Source: Streptomyces hygroscopicus subsp. hygroscopicus (GTDB taxonomy: Bacteria > Actinomycetota > Actinomycetes > Streptomycetales > Streptomycetaceae). From it: a stretch of 64,000 bases of DNA. Below the pieces are notes generated by a model. That model had not been told where the DNA came from, searched no databases, and saw only the letters and a program-made list of their open reading frames with translations. How positions within the stretch are numbered: position 1 is the first letter of the stretch; each line of letters begins with the position of its first letter. Shown here in pieces: positions 31,370 to 42,729 of this stretch. The stretch lies in the NCBI RefSeq assembly GCF_030269125.1, contig NZ_BSSM01000012.1:124001-188000 (forward strand). Reading direction: 5' to 3'. A program made the translations under genes and the position numbers.

Positions 31370-33148
31370 GTGGCAGCACCTAAGAAGGGCCGGAGCGCGA
31401 GCGCCCAGAGCAAACCAGGGCGCTCACTGGCCCTCATCCTGATCGCCATCGTGGCGCTCACCGGAGGGATGTTCGTCTCCGGGCACACCACTCCGCGTCT
31501 CGGCATCGACCTCGCCGGTGGTACGAGCATCACGCTCAAGGCGAAGGCCGACCAGGGGTCCGCGATCAACAAGGCCAACATGGACACCGCGGTCGACATC
31601 ATGAACCGCCGTGTCAACGGCCTCGGCGTCTCCGAGGCGGAGGTGCAGACCCAGGGAACCGACAACATCATCGTCAACATCCCGCGGGGCACCAACTCCA
31701 AGGAGGCCCAGCAGCAGGTCGGCACCACCGCCAAGCTCTACTTCCGCCCCGTGCTGGCGAGCGAGCCCAGCGGCGCCGCGGCCAGCCCCTCGCCGAGCGG
31801 CTCCCCGACCGTCGGCTCCTCGCCCAAGCCGGGCTCCAGCTCCTCGCCGAGCGCCTCCTCCTCGCAGAAGGCATCCTCGCCCGGCACCGCGTCCCCCACG
31901 GCCTCCGCGACCACCCAGGGCCGCGCGGTCACCGACGCTCTCAAGGCGGGCTCCAGCCCCTCGCCGAGCGCGACGCCCACCGGTGGTTCCTCCCCGAAGC
32001 CGACCCCCTCGGCCTCCGGCGGCACGGACACCGCCAAGCTCCAGGCCGCGTTCACCGCCCTGGACTGCTCCAAGCCCGACGACCGCGCCAAGGCCGGCAA
32101 CAACGCCAAGCCCGGCGACCCCACCATCGCCTGCGGCAAGATCGGCAAGGGCTACTACAAGTACCTGCTCGGCCCCGCCGCCGTGGACGGCACCGAGGTG
32201 AAGAAGGCCCAGGCGGTCTTCGACACCCAGGGCGCCTCCGGCTGGCAGGTCCAGATGACCTTCAACTCCACGGGCGCCAAGAAGTTCGCCGACATCACCG
32301 GCCAGCTGGCCAAGAACCAGGCCCCGCAGAACGAGTTCGGCATCGTCCTGGACGGCGAGGTCGTCTCCAGCCCGTACGTCAGCCTGGCCATCACCGGCGG
32401 CCAGGCGGAGATCTCCGGCAGCTTCACGCAGCAGGACGCGCAGAGCCTCGCCAACATGCTGTCGTACGGCGCCCTGCCGCTGTCCTTCCAGGAGCAGTCC
32501 GTCACCACCGTGACCGCCGCGCTCGGCGGTGAGCAGCTGCACGCGGGCCTGCTCGCCGGCGCCATCGGCCTCGCCCTGGTCGTGATCTACCTGGTGGTCT
32601 ACTACCGCGGCCTGTCGCTGGTCGCCATGGCCTCCCTCGTGGTCTCCGCGATCCTCACGTACGTGATCATGTCGCTGCTCGGCCCGGCCATCGGCTTCGC
32701 GCTGAACCTGCCGGCCGTCTGCGGTGCCATCGTGGCCATCGGCATCACCGCCGACTCGTTCATCGTCTACTTCGAACGCATCAGGGACGAGATCCGCGAG
32801 GGCCGCTCGCTGCGACCCGCCGTCGAGCGTGCCTGGCCGCGCGCCCGGCGCACCGTCCTGGTCTCCGACTTCGTGTCGTTCCTCGCCGCCGCGGTGCTGT
32901 TCATCGTGACCGTCGGCAAGGTCCAGGGCTTCGCGTTCACGCTGGGTCTGACCACCGTGCTCGACGTGGTCGTCGTCTTCCTGTTCACCAAGCCGCTGAT
33001 GACCCTGCTGGCCCGCCGCAAGTTCTTCGCGAACGGCCACAAGTGGTCCGGCCTGGACCCGAAGAGCCTCGGTGGCAAGCCGCCGCTGCGCCGCACCCGC
33101 CGTCCCGCCGGTCCCGCCGCCGGCCCTGTCGACCCGAAGGAGGCATGA
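31370..33148 (+). CDS. secD: Protein translocase subunit SecD
   Basis: This 592-residue membrane protein uses the proton gradient to help export through SecYEG. It has an N-terminal span (about 19-36), the hallmark RLGIDLAGGTSITL, the extracytoplasmic P1 domain, and five C-terminal spans with GIVLDGEVVSSP and IAIGITADSFIVYFERIRDE. An unusual 90-residue Ser/Pro/Gly/Thr-rich linker (about 131-219) interrupts P1. GTG 31370 gives the usual AAPKKGRS start with GGGAG upstream; ATG 31316 would add 18 residues. The gene lies 3 bases before secF. Confidence 0.9.
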   Translation: MAAPKKGRSASAQSKPGRSLALILIAIVALTGGMFVSGHTTPRLGIDLAGGTSITLKAKADQGSAINKANMDTAVDIMNRRVNGLGVSEAEVQTQGTDNIIVNIPRGTNSKEAQQQVGTTAKLYFRPVLASEPSGAAASPSPSGSPTVGSSPKPGSSSSPSASSSQKASSPGTASPTASATTQGRAVTDALKAGSSPSPSATPTGGSSPKPTPSASGGTDTAKLQAAFTALDCSKPDDRAKAGNNAKPGDPTIACGKIGKGYYKYLLGPAAVDGTEVKKAQAVFDTQGASGWQVQMTFNSTGAKKFADITGQLAKNQAPQNEFGIVLDGEVVSSPYVSLAITGGQAEISGSFTQQDAQSLANMLSYGALPLSFQEQSVTTVTAALGGEQLHAGLLAGAIGLALVVIYLVVYYRGLSLVAMASLVVSAILTYVIMSLLGPAIGFALNLPAVCGAIVAIGITADSFIVYFERIRDEIREGRSLRPAVERAWPRARRTVLVSDFVSFLAAAVLFIVTVGKVQGFAFTLGLTTVLDVVVVFLFTKPLMTLLARRKFFANGHKWSGLDPKSLGGKPPLRRTRRPAGPAAGPVDPKEA

Positions 33149-33151
33149 GCG

Positions 33152-34252
33152 ATGTCGAAACTCGGCTCCCTCGGCGCCCGGCTGCACCGCGGCGAGATCA
33201 GCTACGACTTCGTCGGCAAGCGCAAGATCTGGTACGGCGTCTCGATCCTCATCACCATCACGGCCATCCTCGGTCTGGCGGTGCGCGGCCTGAACATGAG
33301 CATCGACTTCCAGGGCGGTGCCGTCTTCACCACGCCGAACCACATGAGCACCTCGGTCGCCCAGGCGGAGACGTACGCCAGGGACGCCTCCGGCCACCAG
33401 GCCGTCGTGCAGAAGCTCGGCAACGGCAGCCTGCGCATCCAGATCGCCGGCGTGGACACCGCCAAGTCCGACCAGATCAAGCAGACCCTCGCCAAGGACC
33501 TGAACCTCAACCCCGAGAAGCTCGCCGCCGACCTGGTCGGCCCGAGCTGGGGCCAGGAGATCGCCAACAAGGCCTGGGAGGGCCTGGCGATCTTCATGGT
33601 GCTCGTCGTGATCTACCTGGCCATCGCCTTCGAGTGGCGCATGGCCGTCGCGGCCCTGGTCGCCCTGATCCACGACATCACCATCACGACCGGTATCTAC
33701 GCCCTGGTCGGCTTCGAGGTCTCGCCCGGCACCATCATCGGTCTGCTGACGATCCTCGGTTACTCGCTCTACGACACGGTCGTCGTCTTCGACAGCCTCA
33801 AGGAGCAGACGAAGGACATCACCAAGCAGACCCGCTTCACCTACAGCGAGATCGCCAACCGTTCGATCAACGGCACCCTGGTCCGCTCGATCAACACCAC
33901 GGTCGTCGCCCTGCTGCCGGTCGCCGGTCTGCTCTTCATCGGCGGCGGCTTCCTCGGCGCCGGCGACCTGAACGACATCTCGCTGTCGCTGTTCGTCGGC
34001 CTCGCGGCCGGCGCCTACTCCTCGATCTTCATCGCCACCCCGCTCGTCGCCGACCTCAAGGAGCGCGAGCCCGCGATGAAGGCGCTCACCAAGCGGGTCA
34101 TGGCCAAGCGCGCCCAGGCCGCTTCGGAGGACGGTCCCGTCACCGCCGGTGGCGATGACGCCGAGGACGCCGCGCCCGCCGTGGTCGGCCCGCGCAACCA
34201 GTCCGTCTCCCGCGGCCGGGGCCGCGGCCGTCAGGCGGGCAAGCGCCGATGA
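33152..34252 (+). CDS. secF: Protein translocase subunit SecF
   Basis: This 366-residue SecD partner has six membrane spans. The family motifs are IDFQGGAVFT near residue 52 and the transmembrane block LLTILGYSLYDTVVVFDSLKE. The C-terminal tail is basic and Gly/Arg-rich (GRGRGRQAGKRR). It starts 3 bases after secD and overlaps apt by 4 bases (ATGA), so export and purine salvage genes share one message. Confidence 0.95.
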   Translation: MSKLGSLGARLHRGEISYDFVGKRKIWYGVSILITITAILGLAVRGLNMSIDFQGGAVFTTPNHMSTSVAQAETYARDASGHQAVVQKLGNGSLRIQIAGVDTAKSDQIKQTLAKDLNLNPEKLAADLVGPSWGQEIANKAWEGLAIFMVLVVIYLAIAFEWRMAVAALVALIHDITITTGIYALVGFEVSPGTIIGLLTILGYSLYDTVVVFDSLKEQTKDITKQTRFTYSEIANRSINGTLVRSINTTVVALLPVAGLLFIGGGFLGAGDLNDISLSLFVGLAAGAYSSIFIATPLVADLKEREPAMKALTKRVMAKRAQAASEDGPVTAGGDDAEDAAPAVVGPRNQSVSRGRGRGRQAGKRR

Positions 34253-34788
34253 CCGACATCCAGGAGCTGCTGCTCAGCCGCATTCGCGACGTCGCGGACT
34301 ACCCGGAGCCGGGCGTGATGTTCAAGGACATCACCCCGCTGCTGGCGGACCCCGCCGCGTTCACCGCCCTGACCGACACCCTCGCGGGCATCGCCGCGAG
34401 CACGGGCGCCACCAAGATCGTCGGTCTGGAGGCCCGGGGCTTCATCCTCGGCGCCCCCGTCGCCGTCCGCGCGGGCCTGGGCTTCATCCCGGTCCGCAAG
34501 GCCGGCAAGCTGCCCGGGGCCACCCTGGGCCAGGCCTACGACCTGGAGTACGGCTCGGCCGAGATCGAGGTGCACGCCGAGGACCTGTCCTCCGGCGACC
34601 GCGTCCTGATCGTGGACGACGTGCTGGCCACCGGCGGCACCGCCGAGGCGGCCATCCACCTCATCCAGCGCGCCGGTGCCGACGTCGCGGGCCTCGCCGT
34701 CCTGATGGAGCTCGGCTTCCTCGGTGCCCGCACCCGCCTGGAGCCCACCCTCGCCGGAGCCCCCCTGGAGGCCCTCCTCCAGGTGTGA
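34249..34788 (+). CDS. apt: Adenine phosphoribosyltransferase
   Basis: This 179-residue type I PRTase makes AMP from adenine and PRPP. The PRPP motif is VLIVDDVLATGGTA, the flexible-loop region is RKAGKLPGATL, and the purine-binding segment is EPGVMFKDITPLL. It is translationally coupled to secF and lies directly before relA, an arrangement common in actinobacteria. An 18-bp hairpin terminator follows the stop. Confidence 0.95.
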   Translation: MTDIQELLLSRIRDVADYPEPGVMFKDITPLLADPAAFTALTDTLAGIAASTGATKIVGLEARGFILGAPVAVRAGLGFIPVRKAGKLPGATLGQAYDLEYGSAEIEVHAEDLSSGDRVLIVDDVLATGGTAEAAIHLIQRAGADVAGLAVLMELGFLGARTRLEPTLAGAPLEALLQV

Positions 34789-34806
34789 CCCGGCCTACCC
34801 CGCAAC

Positions 34807-34849
34807 GCCCTACGGCCGCCCCGGCACCCGCCCGGGGCGGCCGTAGGGC
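34807..34849 (+). terminator. Terminator of the sec-apt operon
   Basis: Two perfectly complementary 18-base arms (34807-34824 and 34832-34849) flank a 7-base loop, 18 bases after apt. The rest of the 308-base gap to relA must hold the relA promoter: a -10-like TACCAT lies at 35040-35045, but no clear -35 box was found. Confidence 0.85.
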
Positions 34850-35096
34850 GTCTCCCCACCGCGGACCCGCCCTCGCCGACGCGGTCCGTGCGGTGTCTCC
34901 CCGGCCGGAACCGCCCCCACCGGTTCCGCCGGGCATCACTTTTCGGCCACCTCCCCGGAATCCCCCGTGCATCCCAGGCGTTACAGGGGTAGTCGGTCCC
35001 TACGGTCCGCCTGCGGACGATCCGCGGCGGCGGGATCGCTACCATGGGGTCTCCGGAGCCTGACCGGGGGACCCGGAACGTGCACGAGGAGCCCTC

Positions 35097-37637
<2,541 letters not shown>

Positions 37638-37677
37638 CCGCCAGCACCGCCCGGGAAGCCGGCTTCGGAAGACAGGG

Positions 37678-37709
37678 AAAGGGCCCCGTACGCGCGTACG
37701 GGGCCCTTT
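37678..37709. terminator. Bidirectional palindromic terminator after relA
   Basis: AAAGGGCCCCGTACG and its exact reverse complement flank CG. The A and T runs at the ends make it usable for both the relA transcript and the convergent DUF349 transcript. Confidence 0.85.
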
Positions 37710-37728
37710 CACACCGGCATCGGGAGAA

Positions 37729-38958
37729 TCAGCCGCCGAACTCGTGCAGGCCCTTCAGAGCCTGGTCCAGGAGTGCCTGGCGGCCCTCCAGTTCCTTCTG
37801 CAGCTTGTCGGCCTTCGCGGTGTTGCCCTGGGCGCGGGCCTGTTCGATCTGCGCCACCAGCTTGTCCACGGCGGCCTGGAGCTGACCGGTCAGACCCTCG
37901 GCACGCGCACGCGCCTCCGGGTTCGTGCGGCGCCACTCGGCCTCCTCGGCCTCCTGGATCGCCCGCTCGACCGCGTGCATCCGGCCCTCGACCTTCGGCC
38001 GCGCGTCCCTGGGGACGTGGCCGATGGCCTCCCAGCGCTCGTTGATCGAACGGAAGGCGGCACGGGCGGCCTTCAGATCGCCGATCGGCAGGAGCTTCTC
38101 GGCCTCCTCGGCCAGCTCCTCCTTGAGCTTCAGGTTCTCCGCCTGCTCCGCGTCCCGCTCGGCGAACACCGAGCTGCGCGCCGCGAAGAACACGTCCTGG
38201 GCGCCGCGGAAGCGGTTCCACAGGTCGTCCTCGTGCTCGCGCTGGGCGCGGCCCGCGGCCTTCCACTCCGACATCAGATCGCGGTAACGGGCCGCCGTCG
38301 GACCCCAGTCCGTGGAACCGGACAGCGCCTCGGCCTCGGCGACCAACCGCTCCTTGATCCGGCGGGCGTCCTCGCGCTGCGCGTCCAGCTGTGCGAAGTG
38401 CGCCTTGCGGCGCTTGGAGAACGCCGACCGGGCGTGCGAGAAGCGGTGCCACAGCTCGTCGTCGGACTTGCGGTCCAGACGCGGCAGCCCCTTCCAGGTG
38501 TCCACCAGCGCCCGCAGCCGCTCACCCGCGGCCCGCCACTGGTCGGACTGCGCGAGCTGCTCCGCCTCGACGACCAGGTCCTCCTTGGCCTTGCGGGCCT
38601 CGTCGGACTGCTTGGCCCGCTGGGCCTTGCGCTCCTCGCGGCGCGCCTCGACCGTCTCCACGAGCTTGTCCAGCCGACCGCTCAGCGCCGCCAGGTCGCC
38701 GACCGCGTGGTGCGCGTCCACCTGCTCGCGCAGGTGGCCGATGGCGGTCTGGGCGTCCTTCGCCGACAGGTCGGTGGTCCGCACTCGCTTCTCGAGGAGG
38801 CCGATCTCGACAACCAGGCCCTCGTACTTGCGCTCGAAGTAGGCCAGCGCCTCCTCAGGGGAGCCGGCCGCCCAGGATCCGACGACCTGCTCGCCGTCGG
38901 CCGTACGCACGTACACGGTCCCCGTCTCGTCGACGCGGCCCCACGGGTCGCTGCTCAC
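37729..38958 (-). CDS. DUF349 helical repeat protein
   Basis: This 409-residue soluble protein is built of helical DUF349 repeats. Repeated elements are visible: WRAAGERLRALVDTWKGLPR, DWGPTAARYRDLMSEWKAAG and DLKAARAAFRSINERWEAIG. Each is followed by a LWHRF, LWNRF or similar turn. The ends are coiled-coil-like and rich in Ala, Glu and Lys. Function is not known. The GTG start has GGAGG at short distance. It converges on relA. Confidence 0.85.
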   Translation of the reverse strand: MSSDPWGRVDETGTVYVRTADGEQVVGSWAAGSPEEALAYFERKYEGLVVEIGLLEKRVRTTDLSAKDAQTAIGHLREQVDAHHAVGDLAALSGRLDKLVETVEARREERKAQRAKQSDEARKAKEDLVVEAEQLAQSDQWRAAGERLRALVDTWKGLPRLDRKSDDELWHRFSHARSAFSKRRKAHFAQLDAQREDARRIKERLVAEAEALSGSTDWGPTAARYRDLMSEWKAAGRAQREHEDDLWNRFRGAQDVFFAARSSVFAERDAEQAENLKLKEELAEEAEKLLPIGDLKAARAAFRSINERWEAIGHVPRDARPKVEGRMHAVERAIQEAEEAEWRRTNPEARARAEGLTGQLQAAVDKLVAQIEQARAQGNTAKADKLQKELEGRQALLDQALKGLHEFGG

Positions 38959-39102
38959 AGCGCCTCCTCCACATGATGCCTGCGGGGTGCCTCAGCGCCC
39001 CCGGGCATCCACCACAGTTTCGTCACGGCCAACATAGGCGACCAGCGGGTTCCCTGTCCGCATCCAGCGCGACCGAAATTCCGCCGACGGCCTTGACCGC
39101 CC

Positions 39103-39927
39103 TCAGGACTTGGCGACCGTCGCCTTGTTGATCACAACGGTCGCGTTCGGGGCACCGTCACCCTGGCCGGTGCTCTCGCCGGCCGCCGCGATCTTGTCCA
39201 GCACCTTCATGCCGGACGCGGAGATCGTGCCGAACGGGGTGTACTGGGGCGGCAGCGGGCTGTCCTTGTAGACCAGGAAGAACTGGCTGCCACCGGTGTG
39301 CTTCTGGCCGGTGTTGGCCATCGCCACGGTGCCCGCCGGATACGTGTTCTTCTTCAGGCTCGAATCCTTCAGGTTCTCGTCCGGCAGCGTGTAGCCGGGA
39401 CCGCCCATGCCGGTGCCCTGCGGGTCGCCGCACTGGAGCACGTAGATGCCCTGCGTGGTCAGGCGGTGGCACTTCGTGTGGTCGAAGAAGCCCTTGCCCG
39501 CGAGGAAGTCGAAGGAGTTGACCGTGTGCGGGGCCGCCGACGTCTTCAGCGCGATCGGGATGTCACCGCACGTCGTCGCGAGGTCCAGCGTGTACTTCGC
39601 CGACGTGTCGATCGACATCGCCGGCTCCTTCTTCCAGCTGAGCTTCTGCACCGAGCCCGCGGCCGGCTTCCGGCACGGGTCCGGCGCCTTGCTCGGCTTC
39701 GCGGACGCGCTCGGCGTGGTCTTGGCGCTCGCGTCGGTCTTCTTGTCGTCGCCTCCCAGCACGTGGGTCGTGTACAGCGCCACACTGCCGATCACGATCA
39801 CGCCCAGTACCGACGCGATCGCGGAGTTGCGCACACGGGCCTTGCGCCGCGACTCGGTGCGCCGCTGCTGCTGCCGCAAGAACTTCTCCCGGGCGAGCTG
39901 ACGCCGCCGCTGCTCCTGGCTGACCAC
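39103..39927 (-). CDS. Membrane-anchored cyclophilin-type peptidyl-prolyl isomerase
   Basis: This 274-residue protein has a basic cytoplasmic N-terminus (about 35 residues), one membrane span (about 36-57, AIASVLGVIVIGSVALYTTH), a Ser/Pro linker, and an extracytoplasmic cyclophilin domain from about residue 98. Active-site segments CHRLTT, GTVAMANTG and GGSQFFLVY are present. It should catalyse Pro isomerisation in exported proteins. The GTG start is the natural first codon before the basic stretch. It is divergent from the MBL-hisS pair. Confidence 0.9.
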   Translation of the reverse strand: MVSQEQRRRQLAREKFLRQQQRRTESRRKARVRNSAIASVLGVIVIGSVALYTTHVLGGDDKKTDASAKTTPSASAKPSKAPDPCRKPAAGSVQKLSWKKEPAMSIDTSAKYTLDLATTCGDIPIALKTSAAPHTVNSFDFLAGKGFFDHTKCHRLTTQGIYVLQCGDPQGTGMGGPGYTLPDENLKDSSLKKNTYPAGTVAMANTGQKHTGGSQFFLVYKDSPLPPQYTPFGTISASGMKVLDKIAAAGESTGQGDGAPNATVVINKATVAKS

Positions 39928-40108
39928 CGGGTTCTCTCCTCATGCGTGTCGTGTGTCGAGCGGTACGCGTGCGTCCTCGTGGGCCGACCACTGCGTGTAG
40001 CCCCGTACCGTATATGGGTTCGCTGAGGAAACGGCAGCGCCGGTAGGCTCTGAGTGCGGCCGAGGCCGCCTTGTCACCGCCTGTCAACCGATGAAACGAA
40101 GGACGATC

Positions 40109-40816
40109 GTGCTCATTGCCGGGTTCCCCGCCGGGGCCTGGGGGACGAACTGCTACCTCGTCGCCCCCGCCGCCGGTGAGGAGTGCGTGATCATCGACCC
40201 GGGCCACCAGGCCGCCGAGGGAGTCGAGGAGACGCTGAAGAAGCATCGGCTCAAGCCCGTCGCGGTCGTCCTCACCCATGGCCACATCGACCATGTGGCC
40301 TCGGTCGTCCCCGTGTGCGGCGCCCATGACGTCCCCGCCTGGATCCACCCCGAGGACCGCTTCATGATGAGCGACCCGGAGAAGGCGCTCGGCCGCTCCA
40401 TCGGCATGCCCCTCATGGGCGAGCTGACCGTGGGCGAGCCCGACGACGTCAGGGAACTGGCCGACGGCGCGCGGCTGGAGCTGGCCGGACTGGAGTTCTC
40501 CGTCGCGCACGCGCCGGGCCATACCAAGGGGTCGGTGACCTTCCGGATGCCCGAGAGCGCCGACGTCCCGTCGGTGTTCTTCTCCGGGGATCTGCTGTTC
40601 GCCGGCTCCATCGGACGCACCGACCTGCCGGGCGGATCCATGGCGGACATGCTCGGGTCGCTGGCACGGGTGTGCCTGCCGCTCGACGACTCCACCGTGG
40701 TCCTGTCCGGCCACGGCCCCCAGACGACCATCGGCCGCGAGCGCGCCACCAACCCCTATCTGCGGGAAGTGGCCGCCGGCCAGGGAGCCCCCGCGGCTCC
40801 CCGACGAGGAATGTGA
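40109..40816 (+). CDS. Metallo-beta-lactamase-fold hydrolase (glyoxalase II-like)
   Basis: This 235-residue hydrolase has the metal motif THGHIDH (His57, His59, Asp61, His62), downstream ligands in HAPGHTKGS and SGDLLF, and a terminal SGHGPQT. The pattern fits glyoxalase II and related thioesterases. The true substrate is unknown; in actinobacteria mycothiol replaces glutathione. GTG 40109 is chosen over ATG 40091 because GAAGGA lies 6 bases upstream of it. hisS follows after 14 bases. Confidence 0.85.
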   Translation: MLIAGFPAGAWGTNCYLVAPAAGEECVIIDPGHQAAEGVEETLKKHRLKPVAVVLTHGHIDHVASVVPVCGAHDVPAWIHPEDRFMMSDPEKALGRSIGMPLMGELTVGEPDDVRELADGARLELAGLEFSVAHAPGHTKGSVTFRMPESADVPSVFFSGDLLFAGSIGRTDLPGGSMADMLGSLARVCLPLDDSTVVLSGHGPQTTIGRERATNPYLREVAAGQGAPAAPRRGM

Positions 40817-40830
40817 CGAGAGAGCTTCCC

Positions 40831-42093
40831 GTGAGCACCTTCCAGGCCCCCAAGGGCACCTACGACCTGATCCCGCCGGACTCGGCCACGTACCTCGCGG
40901 TCCGTGAGGCGATCGCCGCTCCGCTGCGCAACTCCGGCTACGGCTACATCGAGACCCCCGGTTTCGAGAACGTCGAGCTGTTCGCGCGCGGCGTCGGCGA
41001 GTCAACCGACATCGTGACCAAGGAGATGTACGCCTTCGAGACCAAGGGCGGGGACAAGCTCGCCCTGCGCCCCGAGGGCACGGCCTCCGTGCTGCGCGCG
41101 GCCCTGGAGGCCAACCTGCACAAGACCGGCAACCTCCCGGTCAAGCTCTGGTACTCGGGCTCGTACTACCGCTACGAGCGCCCGCAGAAGGGCCGTTACC
41201 GCCACTTCTCCCAGGTGGGCGCCGAGGCGATCGGCGCGGAGGACCCGGCACTCGACGCCGAGCTGATCATCCTGGCCGACCAGGCGTACCGCTCGCTGGG
41301 CCTGCGCAACTTCCGCATCCTGCTCAACAGCCTGGGCGACAAGGAGTGCCGGCCGGTGTACCGGGCCGCGCTCCAGGACTTCCTGCGCGGCCTCGACATC
41401 GACGAGGACACACGCCGGCGCGCCGAGATCAACCCGCTGCGCGTCCTCGACGACAAGCGCGAGTCCGTCCAGAAGCAGCTCACCGGCGCCCCGCTGCTGC
41501 GCGACTACCTGTGCGACGCGTGCAAGACGTACCACGAGGAGGTCCGCGAGCTGATCACCGCGGCGGGCGTGGCCTTCGAGGACGACCCGAAGCTGGTCCG
41601 CGGCCTGGACTACTACACCCGCACCACCTTCGAGTTCGTGCACGACGGCCTCGGCTCGCAGTCCGCGGTGGGCGGCGGCGGCCGCTACGACGGCCTGTCC
41701 GAGATGATCGGCGGCCCCGCGCTGCCCTCCGTCGGCTGGGCCCTCGGCGTCGACCGCACGGTCCTCGCGCTGGAGGCCGAGGGCGTGGAGCTGGACATCC
41801 CCGCCAGCACCTCCGTCTACGCCGTCCCGCTCGGCGAGGAGGCCCGGCGCGTCCTGTTCGCCAAGATCACCGAGCTGCGCAAGGTGGGCATCGCGGCGGA
41901 CTTCGCCTACGGCGGCAAGGGCCTCAAGGGCGCGATGAAGAGCGCCAACCGCAGCGGCGCGCGCTACGCCCTCGTCGCCGGTGAGCGCGACCTCGCCGAG
42001 GGCGTCGTCCAGCTCAAGGACATGCGGTCCGGCGAGCAGACGGCGATCGGCGTCAACGAGATCGTGGCGGAGCTGGAGTCGCGGCTCGGCTAG
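40831..42093 (+). CDS. hisS: Histidine-tRNA ligase
   Basis: This 420-residue class II synthetase charges tRNA-His. Motif 2 is SGSYYRYERPQKGRYR, the histidine A motif is LVRGLDYYTRTTFE, and GGGGRYDGL precedes motif 3 (ALGVDRTVLAL). The C-terminal anticodon domain starts near residue 330. GTG 40831 is the start consistent with the family (STFQAPKGTYD). It is co-transcribed with the MBL hydrolase and ends at a strong terminator. Confidence 0.95.
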   Translation: MSTFQAPKGTYDLIPPDSATYLAVREAIAAPLRNSGYGYIETPGFENVELFARGVGESTDIVTKEMYAFETKGGDKLALRPEGTASVLRAALEANLHKTGNLPVKLWYSGSYYRYERPQKGRYRHFSQVGAEAIGAEDPALDAELIILADQAYRSLGLRNFRILLNSLGDKECRPVYRAALQDFLRGLDIDEDTRRRAEINPLRVLDDKRESVQKQLTGAPLLRDYLCDACKTYHEEVRELITAAGVAFEDDPKLVRGLDYYTRTTFEFVHDGLGSQSAVGGGGRYDGLSEMIGGPALPSVGWALGVDRTVLALEAEGVELDIPASTSVYAVPLGEEARRVLFAKITELRKVGIAADFAYGGKGLKGAMKSANRSGARYALVAGERDLAEGVVQLKDMRSGEQTAIGVNEIVAELESRLG

Positions 42094-42106
42094 CGGCACG
42101 ACGCAA

Positions 42107-42142
42107 GGGAAGGGCGCCGGGGATCTCCCCGGCGCCCTTCCC
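42107..42142 (+). terminator. hisS terminator
   Basis: A perfect 16-bp stem (42107-42122 with 42127-42142) closes an ATCT loop 13 bases after the hisS stop. Confidence 0.9.
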
Positions 42143-42660
42143 GCTGCTCAGGCAGTCCGCGCCGCGGGGTGTGGGCGGGCATCTTCGGGCACGCACCCGG
42201 GCCGCCGCCTCGGCGGCGAGCAGGAGCGCGGCGTGCTGAACGGAACCCGCCCGGTCCCCGCCCGCGAAGCCGGTGACCGACCGGCATTCGGTGGGCGCAC
42301 TCGTCAACCCGGTGGGTGCCGGTTCGTCCTGCCGGTCGATTCCGATCGGGGACCGCCCGGCGCGGCCGCCCGGCGCCGGGTCCGTTTCGGACGCCGGGAC
42401 CTCGCTTCTGGGGGAACCGGTCGGCCTGGAGGACCCCACCGGGGTGTGCCCGCCCGCGTCCGAGCAGGCCGGACGCCACCCGCCGCCGGATGCCGAGATC
42501 CCCGCCCGTCCACCGCCACGTCCCCCGACCGCCCGCGCGGTCCCCGTGCGTTCACCCCGAATTCGTTCACGTGTGCTGTCATGGCCTTGATGCGCCGGCA
42601 CGAACCCCACGCTCCGTGACCATCGGGCGGAACGGGTTGGGTCCGCCGAACGGTGGACAC
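42143..42660. other. Long intergenic region without a recognised gene
   Basis: About 0.5 kb separates the hisS terminator from the leader ORF of the VKOR gene. Open frames on both strands are Arg/Pro-rich shadows. No tRNA, repeat family or strong hairpin was recognised. It should contain the promoter of the VKOR gene. Confidence 0.45.
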
Positions 42661-42678
42661 ACAGGAGGGTGCGGCACA

Positions 42679-42729
42679 ATGGCCGGTGCCCGAAGATGGT
42701 CCAACTCTCAAGTGACGGAATCGGCGTGA
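42679..42729 (+). CDS. Possible 16-residue leader peptide upstream of the VKOR gene
   Basis: The ORF MAGARRWSNSQVTESA has a better Shine-Dalgarno sequence (AGGAGGG, 9 bases before its ATG) than the gene that follows. Its stop TGA overlaps the VKOR ATG (TGATG), the classic layout for translational coupling. No peptide evidence exists; it may only load ribosomes. Confidence 0.4.
   Translation: MAGARRWSNSQVTESA

Noticed and set aside
31424..33673. Long minus-strand open frame over secD and secF
   Set aside because: It is antisense to well-conserved sec genes and its product is a low-complexity Gly/Asp/Val-rich string. High GC third positions create such shadows.
42316..42729. Longer plus-strand frame ending with the VKOR leader peptide
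   Set aside because: Only its last 16 codons follow a good ribosome binding site. The upstream part is Arg/Pro-rich and lacks its own start signal.
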